Counted from the first letter of the stretch, positions 1 through 8,732 are shown. The stretch is DNA of 64,000 bases from Shewanella cyperi (GCF_017354985.1 NZ_CP071501.1:3821001-3885000); one strand, 5' to 3'. Made by a program: numbers and translations. The notes: generated from the sequence alone by a model not told the origin.

Positions 1-1
1 G

Positions 2-250
2 GTGTCAGCAAGGCTCGATGCTTATAGCGCCATCCTCAGGGATAGCCTGAACAAAACTGCGAAAGCAAGACGAAGCGAGAAAGCAAAAAAGCTAGCGGGG
101 TTTTATTGGCCGCTTGTCACTGCAGTCTTTCTGGGGTGGAGTCTGTGGACCATGAATTGGGGCATGACCTGGATTATTTGGCCAGTCAGCGCAGTGCTGT
201 TTGCGGCCTTGGTCGGCTTAACGGAACTGCTCGAAAAAGACCAGCGATAG
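2..250 (+). CDS. C-terminal part of a two-helix membrane protein (partial)
   Basis: The reading frame is open from the window edge, so this is probably the end of a longer gene; a GTG at base 2 could be a start but has no visible ribosome binding site in the window. The 82 residues begin with a basic amphipathic stretch rich in Lys and Arg and then show two hydrophobic segments (about residues 34-50 and 55-74) joined by a short Trp-rich turn. This pattern resembles the small two-helix membrane domain that follows an HTH domain or a permease-prefix domain in some regulators, but that is a guess from appearance. No function can be assigned. Confidence 0.45.
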   Translation: MSARLDAYSAILRDSLNKTAKARRSEKAKKLAGFYWPLVTAVFLGWSLWTMNWGMTWIIWPVSAVLFAALVGLTELLEKDQR

Positions 251-552
251 CATCTCCATCAGCTTGCAGGGTGAAGTTTGGCAAAACGCCCTGCAACGCT
301 CACGATGGAGCCCCTTCCCCGACTTGCCCAGTCGCATTTTCCCTAAAACGGTGCCTTCTGCGTTAACAGAATATCCGCGTGGCGGGCCTGAGGCCCTTCG
401 GTTCAAAACTCATTTTAAATAAGCAGGCGACAGAAACTGTTCTGTCCCTTGCCTTTCAGGCCCGTTTTCGCCCTTTCAGCTAATGTTCATCTTGACGGTC
501 CTAATATGGTCTCAAGGCTGGCGACCTGCCAGCAAATTTCAGCGGAGGCCCT
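251..552. other. Intergenic region upstream of the DUF3300 gene
   Basis: No credible gene is seen in these 302 bases. A GGAGG ribosome binding site lies about five bases before the ATG at 553. No clear promoter hexamers or terminator stem could be picked out. Confidence 0.5.
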
Positions 553-1956
553 ATGAAAAAGGCAATCACCCAAGCGACCAAAGCAGCGACACTGGCACTG
601 TGTGCCATGACCCTGTTTGCCGCCCCTGTGACCCAGGCGCTGGCCGCACCCCAAGCCCAGGAACACCAAGCCCGGGAACAAGAGTGGGGCAATGAGAAGT
701 TTTCCGATGCCGAGCTGGCCCAAATGCTGGCACCCATCGCCCTTTATCCCGACAGCCTGCTGACCCACATACTGATAGCCGCCAGCTATCCGCTGGAAGT
801 GGTGCAGGCAAATCGCTGGCGCAAGAAACACGACAATCTCAGCAGTGACCGTTTGATGTCCGAGGCAGGCAAGCAGGATTGGGATCCCAGCGTGGTGGCC
901 CTGGTGGCCTTCCCCAATGTGCTGGAAAAAATGAGCGAGGATCTCGACTGGACCCAGAGACTGGGCGATGCCTTCCTCGATGACGAAGCGCGGGTGCTGG
1001 ACAGCATTCAGCAGCTGCGCCGGGACGCCGACCGGGCCAACAGCCTGGATGACATGGATAAGCTGGTGGTGAAACGGGTCAATACCCAGATCATCATTGA
1101 AGCACCGCAGCCCGAAGTGGTGTACGTGCCCTATTACGACCCGCGCACCGTCTATGGTTACTGGCGCTGGAGTGCCTATCCTCCAGTGTACTGGACGGTA
1201 TTTCCGAAGCACAGACATCATCACGGCCATTTCTGGTGGCACAGCGGTATAGGGATCTCGTTCAACTTCTACTTCGGCAGCGTCTTCTGGGCCGAGCGCT
1301 ATCTGGTGGTTAACCATCACCATCACTACCACCGCCCACCAGCAACGCGGATCTCGATCAGCAACGGTGGCAGCCGTTGGCACCACAATCCACACCACAG
1401 GCACGGCGTAGCCTATCGTACACCCGAAGTGAAGCATCGCTACTTCAGCCACGCCCCCAGTCAGTTCGAACGTCATCAGGCCCGTGAGCATGAGGTTCGG
1501 CAATTGACTCCGGGAAAAGCCTCCTGGCACGCAGTGAAGGAAAGACGGGAGCAAGGGTTCGAGCAAAAGCTGAGAGGTGAGCCCAAATTCCGGAATGAAG
1601 CTAAATTCAGCAATGAGCCCAGATCCCGTGACGTAAGTAAGTACCGGGATGAGCCCAAACACCGCAATGAGCCTAAATTCAGCAATGAATCAAGCCATAA
1701 AGCCGAGGTTCGCAGCCCGCAACGGGAGATCCACCAGCCCAAAGCCGAACACAGGCAGGCACCCGCCCGGGTTGAGACTCAAAAGCCGGCACGAGTTGAG
1801 AAGTTTGAGCGGGTGGAAAGAGCGCCGAAGCAGGAAAGCAAACCACGCCAGGACAGAGGCCAGGACATGCGCTCACATCAGCCGGCAAGGGATCAGGGAC
1901 ATCCACGGCAGGAATCCCGTGGTAACAATGAAAGATCCCGCCATCAGGAACGCTGA
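553..1956 (+). CDS. DUF3300 domain secreted protein
   Basis: A 467-residue protein of unknown function with a signal peptide (about residues 1-32, ending Ala-Leu-Ala-Ala) followed by the DUF3300 domain. The domain is recognised by the segment LAPIALYPDSLLTHILIA near residue 60 and the downstream VVYVPYYDPRTVYG motif near residue 200. After it comes a Trp/His-rich stretch with runs of histidine (about residues 220-290), which could bind metal. The last 170 residues are low-complexity and highly charged, with repeated units of the EPKFRNE / EAKFSNE type, so they are probably disordered. A GGAGG ribosome binding site supports the start. It stands alone, with a strong hairpin directly downstream. 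The role is unknown; export to the periplasm or envelope is inferred from the signal peptide. Confidence 0.88.
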   Translation: MKKAITQATKAATLALCAMTLFAAPVTQALAAPQAQEHQAREQEWGNEKFSDAELAQMLAPIALYPDSLLTHILIAASYPLEVVQANRWRKKHDNLSSDRLMSEAGKQDWDPSVVALVAFPNVLEKMSEDLDWTQRLGDAFLDDEARVLDSIQQLRRDADRANSLDDMDKLVVKRVNTQIIIEAPQPEVVYVPYYDPRTVYGYWRWSAYPPVYWTVFPKHRHHHGHFWWHSGIGISFNFYFGSVFWAERYLVVNHHHHYHRPPATRISISNGGSRWHHNPHHRHGVAYRTPEVKHRYFSHAPSQFERHQAREHEVRQLTPGKASWHAVKERREQGFEQKLRGEPKFRNEAKFSNEPRSRDVSKYRDEPKHRNEPKFSNESSHKAEVRSPQREIHQPKAEHRQAPARVETQKPARVEKFERVERAPKQESKPRQDRGQDMRSHQPARDQGHPRQESRGNNERSRHQER

Positions 1957-1978
1957 TTTGCCATTGGCTTCCCTATTG

Positions 1979-2013
1979 ATTAGCCTGAGGAATTCCTCGG
2001 GCTAATTTTTTAA
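1979..2013 (+). terminator. Rho-independent terminator after the DUF3300 gene
   Basis: An 11-bp stem (TTAGCCTGAGG pairing with CCTCGGGCTAA, one G-T mismatch) closes an AATT loop and is followed by six T. It starts 23 bases after the DUF3300 stop and its T-tract runs into the ribosome binding site of the next gene. Confidence 0.85.
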
Positions 2014-2020
2014 GGCAACT

Positions 2021-2662
2021 ATGGAAAGTGAAGTAACGGACAAGTACCAGATCACCGCCGACACCTTCAGTCGTCTGGCCCAGAGGTATCAGGAGCGCTT
2101 CCTCGAATGGCCGCCCTACGCCCAGAGCTACGAGTGGTTGCTGGCGGAAATGGCGGCCACCGATGTGCGCCTGCTGGATGTGGCCTGCGGTCCCGGCAGT
2201 TTGGGACTATACCTCAAGCGCAGGCGGCCCGAGCTACAGATCACAGGTACGGATCTGGCGCCGGGCATGTTGGCACTGGCCAGGGGCAATATTCCCGATG
2301 GCGAATTTCTGCTGAAAGACAGCCGCGACATAGCCACACTGGAAGGCCAGTTTGATCTCTGCTGCTGTGGCTTTGGCCTGCCCTATCTGGATGGCACCGA
2401 TCTTGAGCGGTTTATTGCCGGCGCCCACGACAAGTTAAGGCCCGGAGGACTGCTGTATCTTAGTACCATGGAAGGTGAGCCCGAGCGTTCGGGTTGGCAG
2501 ACCTCCAGCAGCGGTGACAGTGTCTTTATTCACTATCACAGGGGGGCGGAGCTGCAAGCCTTGCTGGAGCAACAGGGATTCACTGTCTTCAAACAGTTTC
2601 GCCAGGCCTCCACCAATGGTGATACCGACCTGTTCATCTTTGCCCGCCGTTGTTTATCTTAG
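2021..2662 (+). CDS. Class I SAM-dependent methyltransferase
   Basis: A 213-residue protein with the Rossmann-type methyltransferase fold. Motif I is LLDVACGPGSLGLYL (about residues 50-64), followed by an acidic residue in TGTDLAPGMLALA (about 79-91) that should contact the ribose of S-adenosylmethionine, and a motif IV-like FDLCCCGFGLPYL near residue 112. The segment with LRPGGLLYLST matches the usual post-motif strand. The substrate cannot be told from sequence; small-molecule or quinone-type methylation is equally possible. The start ATG has an AAGG element seven bases upstream that is part of the T-tract side of the preceding terminator, so transcription must read through that hairpin or start inside it or the upstream gene. 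Confidence 0.85.
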   Translation: MESEVTDKYQITADTFSRLAQRYQERFLEWPPYAQSYEWLLAEMAATDVRLLDVACGPGSLGLYLKRRRPELQITGTDLAPGMLALARGNIPDGEFLLKDSRDIATLEGQFDLCCCGFGLPYLDGTDLERFIAGAHDKLRPGGLLYLSTMEGEPERSGWQTSSSGDSVFIHYHRGAELQALLEQQGFTVFKQFRQASTNGDTDLFIFARRCLS

Positions 2663-2702
2663 CCCGCCGTAATGGCTGACCTGAGTCATGTGGCGCCCCG
2701 GG

Positions 2703-3440
2703 TCATTCGGCGTCCCGGGTCAGCCAATGGCCAAGGGCCTGCTGCACCTCGGCTCCGGACTCAATCCAGTAAACCCGCGCCAGGCGGGTGGCACCGGCGG
2801 CAGTGGTCGGCAGCGCCGGCCATTGGGCCTGGAAATGCCAGGTGCCCTGCCCCAGCTCGCCACTGACCTGCTGATGTTGCAGCACACAAAAATCATGCTT
2901 AAGCACCCGACTGCGGTTTTCCCCCGCGGTCACCTGGGATGTTAAGCCCATGGCCACCAGTGCCAGGTGCAGCTCGGGCGCCGCCATGGCATTGAGCGGC
3001 GTAAAGCTGGCCTCAATGAGCGAACCCCTGGTGTCGATTCGCAGCTCTCCTGTGGACTGGGAAGCAGGTTCCGGCAATTCGCCGCCGCGCCATTCGCGGC
3101 TGTTGATAAAGAATTGCGGGGTATAGACGCTGCGGCTGTGGCGGGCGTTCAGGTGTTGGTATTGACGGGCGCTGAAGGCCTTGCTGCCATAGGGATCGCG
3201 CCACCCCAGGTAATCCCAGTAACTGACATGGAAGGCCAGCACAAAGGTATCGCGCCACAGGCCGGGTTCAACCGCGAGGCCCGACAGCCATTGCTCCGCC
3301 GGTGGGCAACTGCTGCAGCCCTCGGAGGTGTACAGCTCGAACAGCCGGATGCCGCGGTTGCCGCTGGTCAAGAGTTCAGCCTGCGCCAGCGGCGCAGCCA
3401 GCAGCCATCCGCAAATCCATGCCCATACCCATGCCTTCAT
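2703..3440 (-). CDS. DUF1223 family secreted thioredoxin-like protein
   Basis: A 245-residue protein with a signal peptide (residues 1-21, ending in Ala-Gln-Ala) and the DUF1223 signature: an early strand followed by LYTSEGCSSCPPAEQWL near residues 36-52, which contains a CxxC pair in a thioredoxin-like setting, and later HVSYWDYLGWRDPYG near residues 71-85. Members of the family are exported proteins of uncharacterised function in Proteobacteria; the CxxC suggests a redox role in the periplasm but this is inference. It is convergent with the methyltransferase gene, 40 bases apart, and divergent from rof. Confidence 0.85.
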   Translation of the reverse strand: MKAWVWAWICGWLLAAPLAQAELLTSGNRGIRLFELYTSEGCSSCPPAEQWLSGLAVEPGLWRDTFVLAFHVSYWDYLGWRDPYGSKAFSARQYQHLNARHSRSVYTPQFFINSREWRGGELPEPASQSTGELRIDTRGSLIEASFTPLNAMAAPELHLALVAMGLTSQVTAGENRSRVLKHDFCVLQHQQVSGELGQGTWHFQAQWPALPTTAAGATRLARVYWIESGAEVQQALGHWLTRDAE

Positions 3441-3587
3441 CTTGCCCTCCCCTTGCCTTATCCAGAAGACCGGGATGAGTCTCTTTTTGGCACAAAGGGA
3501 ATGGCGTGCGCTAACTTATTGCTTTTTCAGCAAGACAAGCTAAGTTTAGGAAACTGAAGGGGTTGGCTAACAATTAAGAGATAATCA

Positions 3588-3851
3588 ATGCAAGACTACC
3601 GCGCTATATCCTGCGATCTCTATGATTGCATCGAACTGGCCTGCATTCGCGGCTATCCCTTGCTGCTGGAGCTGAAGGATGAAGGCAAGCTGCACGCCAG
3701 GGCCATGACCACGGAAACCCGGGCCGACAAGAGCGAATGGCTGGTGGTGGAAACCGCCACCCAGATCCGCTCCATCCGCCTCGATCAGATCATTGCCCTG
3801 ACACCCGATGTCGAAGGTGCCGAATTTGGGCGGCTGCAACTGCAGCCCTGA
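3588..3851 (+). CDS. rof: Rho-binding antiterminator Rof (YaeO)
   Basis: An 87-residue protein matching the small Rof/YaeO family throughout, starting MQDYRAISCDLYDCIELACI and continuing through a beta-barrel of the Sm-like type. In Escherichia coli the protein binds the RNA-binding face of Rho and inhibits Rho-dependent termination. The length is typical of the family. The gene is divergent from the DUF1223 gene and ends 15 bases from the stop of the convergent RidA gene, with no room for a separate terminator. Confidence 0.85.
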   Translation: MQDYRAISCDLYDCIELACIRGYPLLLELKDEGKLHARAMTTETRADKSEWLVVETATQIRSIRLDQIIALTPDVEGAEFGRLQLQP

Positions 3852-3865
3852 GCATTGCTTGAGGA

Positions 3866-4219
3866 TTAGGGCTTCAGGGCGGCGATAACCGACACTTCCA
3901 CCAGGTACTCGGGTTCGGCTATCTTTGCCTCGACACAGGCCCTCGCCGGGGCATGGCCCCGGGGCACCCAGGCATCCCAGACCGCATTCATGGCATCGTA
4001 GTCGCCCATGTCTTTCAGATACAGGGTGGCACTGAGCAGATGCTCACGGGAGCTGCCGGCTTCCAGCAGCAGGGCGTCCACCTCCTCCAGCATGGTGCGG
4101 GTTTGCTCTGTGATCCCCTGGTATTTGTCCTTGGCCACCTGACCACAGAGGTAAACCAGGCCCTGGTGGATCACTATGTTGCTCATGCGCTGGCCCACAC
4201 CCAAACGTCGAATTGTCAT
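3866..4219 (-). CDS. RidA family (YjgF/YER057c/UK114) protein
   Basis: The 117-residue form starting [15 protein letters not shown] is chosen because a GGGAGC ribosome binding site lies seven bases before that ATG; a longer frame exists but lacks one. The chain has the RidA pattern: YLCGQVAKD near residues 22-30 and the C-terminal [20 protein letters not shown] block containing the Arg that binds the substrate carboxylate in deaminating members. RidA enzymes hydrolyse reactive enamine/imine intermediates; whether this paralogue does so is inferred. It follows the NhaC-type antiporter gene by 45 bases on the same strand and is probably cotranscribed with it. Confidence 0.85.
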   Translation of the reverse strand: MTIRRLGVGQRMSNIVIHQGLVYLCGQVAKDKYQGITEQTRTMLEEVDALLLEAGSSREHLLSATLYLKDMGDYDAMNAVWDAWVPRGHAPARACVEAKIAEPEYLVEVSVIAALKP

Positions 4220-4264
4220 TGCTTTGCTCCCGTAAATTAAACAGTGAAATGTGCTTAACATCGG

Positions 4265-5734
4265 CTATTGGCCGATGACCCTATTGTTTGAGCGGGTCAG
4301 CCGGCGCAGCAGCGCCAGCATGACAGGCAAGAGGCCCAGGGCCAACAACAGCCCCCAGCCATAGCCCAGCCCCAGATTGAATAAAACATATCCCCCCAGA
4401 CTGGCCAATGCCGCCATCATGGCAAAGGGCAACTGGGTCAGCACGTGCTGCTGCACTTCGCAGCCACTGGCGGTGGCACTGAGAATACTGGTGTCGGAAA
4501 TCGGCGAACAATGATCGCCGAACACTGAGCCGGCCATCACGGCGCTGAGGGCCGGCAACAACAGTTCCGGCGCCAGGGAGTGGGCTATCTCGGCACAGAT
4601 GGGGATCATGATGGCAAAGGTGCCCCAGCTGGTGCCGGTGGCGAAGGCCATCAAGGCACACAGCACAAAGATCCCCGGCAGCAGGAAGCGGGGCGACAAC
4701 CAGAGTTCCGCAGTTTCGGCCAGCAACTTTGCCACCCCGAGATCCGCGATCGCCTTGCCCGTCATCCAGGTCAGCAGCAGTATGGCGATGGCGAGGGAAA
4801 TATTGCGCAGCCCATGGAGCAGATCGCCAAGCAATTGCCCGACTTTACGGCCCCCGACGGCAGACAGCAGCAAGGCCACCAGGCAGGCCAGCAAGGCCGC
4901 ATCCCGCATTGCTGTGCCTATGTCGGCGTTGGCAAGCCACTGGGCCAGATCCCCCCCTTGCTGAGCGCCCGAATACAGGGTCAGAATGACGGCGGCCGTC
5001 AGCAAAGTCAGTAAGGGCAACAGCAGTTGCCAGGGGCTGCCCCGGCGCAGCTCCCCATCCGTTGGCCTGGCCTGGGCCTCGGGCCAACCCCAATTGCCCC
5101 AGGCCACCAGCGCCAGCAACACCAGGGTGCAAATGGCATAGAGGTTATAACGGCCAATCTCGAGAAAGGCCGCCAGTGGCGGCAATGGCAGGAAACTTAT
5201 GGCCGCCAGCAGTGCCATCACATAGGGGCCCCAACTGGAAAAGGGTACCAGTGAACACAGGGGCGAGGCACTGGCATCCACCAGGTAGGCCGCCTGCCCC
5301 TTGGGCAGACCGTAACGTTCGGCAATGGGGCGGCTGATGTGGCCCACCACCAGGCAACTGAAAATGCCGTCGATAAAGACCAGCCAGCCCAGCAGCATGA
5401 TCCCCAAGCGGGCGCTGCGACCATCGCGAATGCGCCGCTCCAGCCAATGCCCAAAAGCAGCCACGGCACCGCCACGGGCCAACAGTTCGGTCATCACCCC
5501 CAGCAGCATCATGGCGGCCAGCACATTCAGGTGCCAACTTTGCCAGCCATCAAGGTAGAATTGCCCACTCAGGCTGTCCCCCAAATAGGCCAGAGTGGCC
5601 AGCGGCCCATAATCACTGAGCATGGCGGCGCTGGCCAGCACCCCAATCCCCAGGGCCAACAGGGTTCGGCGCAACACCAGAGCAAGTATCAGGGTCAGCA
5701 GCAAGGGCAGTAAATGGGTGGCGGAAATGTCCAT
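4265..5734 (-). CDS. Na+/H+ antiporter, NhaC family
   Basis: A membrane protein of 489 residues from the ATG beginning MDISATHLLP, with about eleven hydrophobic helices. The family is suggested by a central block with DASASPLCSLVPFSSWGPY (about residues 150-168) and a late block with ATGTSWGTFAIMIPI and GSVFGDHCSPISDTS, the last being the conserved D-H-C-S-P-x-S-D motif of NhaC-type transporters. These proteins exchange sodium for protons at the inner membrane; some relatives move organic acids or amines. The upstream frame extension would need a TTG start and adds a poor N-terminus. No strong ribosome binding site is visible for either choice. A RidA gene follows. Confidence 0.87.
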   Translation of the reverse strand: MDISATHLLPLLLTLILALVLRRTLLALGIGVLASAAMLSDYGPLATLAYLGDSLSGQFYLDGWQSWHLNVLAAMMLLGVMTELLARGGAVAAFGHWLERRIRDGRSARLGIMLLGWLVFIDGIFSCLVVGHISRPIAERYGLPKGQAAYLVDASASPLCSLVPFSSWGPYVMALLAAISFLPLPPLAAFLEIGRYNLYAICTLVLLALVAWGNWGWPEAQARPTDGELRRGSPWQLLLPLLTLLTAAVILTLYSGAQQGGDLAQWLANADIGTAMRDAALLACLVALLLSAVGGRKVGQLLGDLLHGLRNISLAIAILLLTWMTGKAIADLGVAKLLAETAELWLSPRFLLPGIFVLCALMAFATGTSWGTFAIMIPICAEIAHSLAPELLLPALSAVMAGSVFGDHCSPISDTSILSATASGCEVQQHVLTQLPFAMMAALASLGGYVLFNLGLGYGWGLLLALGLLPVMLALLRRLTRSNNRVIGQ

Positions 5735-5918
5735 AGGTGTGGGTGGGCTATGTCGGAAAATGCCAGCATAACCAGTCTGATAACAGAGTTGCAAAGAAAA
5801 GCCCCAAAAGCGTGGTCATTTCGGACGCTTTTTTGCGCTGTCGGCAAGAATGACTATGCCTGGGTCCACCGGGCTTGTTAGAATCTCAATCCCATACGGA
5901 AACCCAATAGGACTCCCC

Positions 5919-6122
5919 ATGAGCCTTGAATTATTGTCCAAACTGGAAACCAAAATCCAGGCAGCGCTGGAAACCATTGAATTGCTCAAATTAGAGCTTG
6001 AAGAAGAAAAACAGAAGAGTGTTGGCTTAAGTGAGCAGAACCAACTCTTGCAACAGGAGCTCAACTCCTGGAATGAAAAAGTCACCGGCCTGGTTGGTCT
6101 GCTCAATAATCAGATAGATTAA
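5919..6122 (+). CDS. zapB: Cell division protein ZapB
   Basis: A 67-residue all-helical protein beginning [20 protein letters not shown], with a continuous heptad pattern over its whole length typical of the antiparallel coiled-coil ZapB. ZapB binds ZapA at the division ring and links it to the chromosome terminus via MatP. The start is set by AGGA seven bases upstream; the longer frame would add an unrelated N-terminus. The stop codon overlaps the stop of the convergent gene at 6119. Confidence 0.85.
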   Translation: MSLELLSKLETKIQAALETIELLKLELEEEKQKSVGLSEQNQLLQQELNSWNEKVTGLVGLLNNQID

Positions 6123-6331
6123 GCGGTTTTAGCCTCTTGGCTTTGTGCCTCGATTAGCTCGTTCAGTTCCATGATGGCCTGCTTAACCTGCGGCAGGCTT
6201 TTTCTGGGAAGCAAAAACTTTCCCTTCTCAAACTCCAGCCTTCCCAGGTCTTTCACCCAGATCACCCCGGTCAGGAAAATCCTGACATGCTTGACGATCA
6301 GTTTGGGAGCGTAAACAGGAAAAACTCTCAC
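6119..6331 (-). CDS. Conserved small protein of unknown function
   Basis: A 70-residue basic protein beginning [20 protein letters not shown], with a hydrophobic strand near the N-terminus and a C-terminal amphipathic helix (about residues 46-65). The GGAGG-like element before the ATG (CAGGAGGTCGCG read on this strand) supports translation. Its stop codon shares two bases with the zapB stop, so the two genes are packed tail to tail. I do not recognise the family; the orderly composition and the ribosome binding site make it likely real. Confidence 0.6.
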   Translation of the reverse strand: MRVFPVYAPKLIVKHVRIFLTGVIWVKDLGRLEFEKGKFLLPRKSLPQVKQAIMELNELIEAQSQEAKTA

Positions 6332-6640
6332 GCGACCTCCTGTAATCTTGTTGGCGTTGTTTTCGGTACACTGTTTTGACCCACTTTGTACCAGTCTAGT
6401 TTCATTTTTCTAAGCCATTTTTTGTAAAATCATGCTTCCGTTAACGTAAACTGAAGCAATTGCTCACTTAACAAGCAGATTAATATAGCAAGTCAAGGAT
6501 TTGGCACTTGCCAACAAAATGTCATACTGCTACATTGATGTCGTTACTCAGGGTAAAACTGAGCCATATGGCTCTATGCCGTGCTTCTTGCGACCAGGAA
6601 GTACGGTTTTTTTTATCCCGTCGCCGGCACACGGCAATAA
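6332..6640. other. Intergenic region between the small unknown gene and dsbA
   Basis: About 310 A/T-rich bases without a credible gene. It should carry the promoter of the minus-strand gene ending at 6119; a TTGTAAAAT-like stretch near 6423 was noticed but no pair of hexamers is convincing. Confidence 0.4.
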
Positions 6641-6670
6641 AAAAAAGGAGCCTTAAGGCTCCTTTTTTTT
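6641..6670. terminator. Bidirectional Rho-independent terminator downstream of dsbA
   Basis: A GGAGCC-TTAA-GGCTCC hairpin is flanked by A-runs on one side and eight T on the other, so it can work in both directions. It lies 14 bases past the dsbA stop. Confidence 0.88.
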
Positions 6671-6683
6671 ATTGGGCTATCAC

Positions 6684-7295
6684 TCAGGGCTTGTTGGTCG
6701 CCAGGTAAAAGGCAATATCCAGCAGCTCATCGTAGGACTTGATGGCGCCTGTCTCTACCCGGTATTTGCCATTGACCACCAGCGAAGGTACGCCGGAAAT
6801 CTTGGCGTTTTCGGTATCGCGCTTCATCTTGGACATCTGGGCATTGACCATGAAGGAGTTGGCAGCGGCATCGAAAGCCTTGCCTTCCACGCCATTGGCC
6901 ACAAACAGGGCACGAATATCATCACGGCTGGTGAAGTGCTCTTTCTTGGCATGGATGGCCTCAAACAGAGCGGCATCCATCTTTTCTTCCACGTTCAACT
7001 GGCGCGCTACGGCAAAGGCGCGGGACATTTCCTGTCCCATTTCGCGGCCGATAAAATCCACATGGGATTGGTTAAAGGTCACGCCTTCGGGCAGCTTCTC
7101 GGCAATCTTGGGAAGTACGGTTTTGGAGAAGTTGTAGCAGTGGGGGCAGAAGAAAGAGAAGAACTCGGTAACTTCGGGTTTGGCCGAGCCTGGGCCTTCG
7201 CTGATCACTGTGTAATGCACCCCTTCCTTGTACTCAACCGCCATGGAAACCAGGGGTGCGAACAACAGGGCAGCCATCAAAAGTACTTTTTTCAT
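6684..7295 (-). CDS. dsbA: Thiol:disulfide interchange protein DsbA
   Basis: A 203-residue periplasmic oxidase that introduces disulfides into exported proteins and is reoxidised by DsbB. The signal peptide is MKKVLLMAALLFAPLVSMA; the mature chain has the active site Cys-Pro-His-Cys at residues 50-53 within FFSFFCPHCYNF, the usual helical insert, and the cis-proline loop ISGVPSLVV near residue 170. The start at the MKKVLL methionine is chosen because it gives a proper signal peptide; the upstream extension is not signal-like. It lies 115 bases after srkA on the same strand, the arrangement known from enteric bacteria, and ends at a strong terminator. Confidence 0.95.
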   Translation of the reverse strand: MKKVLLMAALLFAPLVSMAVEYKEGVHYTVISEGPGSAKPEVTEFFSFFCPHCYNFSKTVLPKIAEKLPEGVTFNQSHVDFIGREMGQEMSRAFAVARQLNVEEKMDAALFEAIHAKKEHFTSRDDIRALFVANGVEGKAFDAAANSFMVNAQMSKMKRDTENAKISGVPSLVVNGKYRVETGAIKSYDELLDIAFYLATNKP

Positions 7296-7410
7296 CTTTG
7301 GTTTTTCCTTAATACCGGCAATGCCGGCCATTGCGGGCACTTGTGTGCCCATACCTTAATACGGCTTTTGAGTGCTTCTCAAGCCCGGAGTTCAATTTTT
7401 TGGTGCCAAT

Positions 7411-8394
7411 TCAATAGGGGATCAGGCTGAGCACAGGCTCATCCAGATTGGCCAGCTGTTCCTTGAAAGCCAGGATCTGCTGTTCCCAATACTTGTCACC
7501 GGCGAACCAGGGGAAATGCATCGGGAAGGCAGGATCGGCCCAGCGGCGGCTGAGCCAGGCAGTGTGATGCAGCATACGCAACGCCCGCAGTGGTTCTATC
7601 AGCGCCAACTCGCGGGTGTCAAAACTGCAAAATTCCTCATAGGCCTCCAGCAGGATTTCCAGTTGCAGCAGCCGCTGGCTGCGATCGCCGCTGAGCATCA
7701 TCCACAGATCCTGAATCGCGGGTCCAGTGCGGGCGTCGTCGAGATCCACAAATCCCGGTCCATCGGGGGTCCAGAGAATATTGCCCGGATGCAGATCGCC
7801 GTGCAGCCTTAAGGTACCCGCCTCAAACCAACGCGATTTCACCGCCTGCAGCAGTTGTTCGGCCACGGTGAAAAACGCCTGCTCCAGGTAGGGTGGCACG
7901 TGCCCGGATTGCCTGAGCCAGGCGAGCGAGTCATCGCCAAAACCTTTCAGCGTCAGGGCCTCACGGCTGGTGAAGGCGGCGGATTTGCCCACCTGATGCA
8001 GGCGGCCGATAAAGTGGCCCACTGTCTCCAGTTGCTCCAGATTGTCGACCTCAAAGCCGCGTCCACCAATGGAGGGGAACAGGGCAAAGCGGAAACCGCC
8101 AAAGTGATGCAGGCTTTGACCATCTATGCACAGAGGCACCGCCAGCGGCACCTCGGCCTCGGCCAGTTCGAAGGCAAAACTGTGCTCCTCCAAAATCTGC
8201 GCGTCGCTCCACCGCTCGGGGCGGTAAAACTTGGCCACATAGCGCCGACCCCGATCACAGCGAAATTGGTATACCCGGTTCTCGTAGCTGTTCAGCGCCA
8301 GCAACCCGGTCTCGGGATAAATTCCCAGGGACTCCACCGCATCGAGGATCAGATCCGGGGTCAAGGCCTGGTAATGGAAAGCCGCATCGCTCAT
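7411..8394 (-). CDS. srkA: Stress response serine/threonine kinase SrkA (YihE/RdoA)
   Basis: A 327-residue kinase of the choline-kinase-like fold. Visible elements are the ATP-binding Lys55 in YVAKFYRPERW, the catalytic loop LHGDLHPGNILW (residues 197-208, Asp200) and the metal-binding FVDLDDARTGP (residues 215-225). In enteric bacteria SrkA phosphorylates itself and protein substrates, counters programmed cell death under envelope and oxidative stress, and is cotranscribed with dsbA under Cpx control. Here its start overlaps the stop of the DUF3630-like gene by four bases, and dsbA follows, so the same functional link holds. Confidence 0.92.
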   Translation of the reverse strand: MSDAAFHYQALTPDLILDAVESLGIYPETGLLALNSYENRVYQFRCDRGRRYVAKFYRPERWSDAQILEEHSFAFELAEAEVPLAVPLCIDGQSLHHFGGFRFALFPSIGGRGFEVDNLEQLETVGHFIGRLHQVGKSAAFTSREALTLKGFGDDSLAWLRQSGHVPPYLEQAFFTVAEQLLQAVKSRWFEAGTLRLHGDLHPGNILWTPDGPGFVDLDDARTGPAIQDLWMMLSGDRSQRLLQLEILLEAYEEFCSFDTRELALIEPLRALRMLHHTAWLSRRWADPAFPMHFPWFAGDKYWEQQILAFKEQLANLDEPVLSLIPY

Positions 8395-8711
8395 GGCTGT
8401 TGCTCCGGTTGCGGTTGCTCCAACTGCCTTTGCAGCAAGTGCTCCAGAAAGGCCAAGACTTCGATATCCTCGGCCCTGTCGCTGGCCAGCCAGGCCACAT
8501 CGCCATAAAACTCATAATTGAGCCAGAGTTGGCAACCCTCAAAATCCAGCAACCACTGGTGGCGGTCGGCGCCCCACTGGCGTTCCAGCACCCGGCAATC
8601 CAGGGACTCGACCAAGGGCTCGGCAAAGGCGGCGAAGTCATCAAAGTTGATTTCGCCGCGGATTTGCAATGTGCCGGCGTCATTATCCAGCCACACCTGT
8701 TGTAATCTCAT
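8391..8711 (-). CDS. Small acidic protein, probable DUF3630 family
   Basis: A 106-residue protein read from the ATG of MRLQQVWLDNDAG, chosen because GGAGAG lies seven bases upstream; the longer frame needs a TTG. It has alternating strands and helices, a Trp-rich middle (WLLDFEGCQLWLNYEFYGDVAW) shortened here to key residues, and a Gln/Glu/Pro-rich tail. The composition and its place just before srkA fit the uncharacterised DUF3630 family of Shewanella and Vibrio, from memory. Its stop overlaps the srkA start (ATGA), so the two are translationally coupled. Confidence 0.7.
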   Translation of the reverse strand: MRLQQVWLDNDAGTLQIRGEINFDDFAAFAEPLVESLDCRVLERQWGADRHQWLLDFEGCQLWLNYEFYGDVAWLASDRAEDIEVLAFLEHLLQRQLEQPQPEQQP

Positions 8712-8732
8712 TTCACTCTCCAACAAAGGAAT

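Noticed and set aside
487..1662. A 391-codon frame on the minus strand opposite the DUF3300 gene
   Set aside because: It lies inside the coding sequence of a protein with a clear domain and signal peptide, and its own translation resembles nothing.
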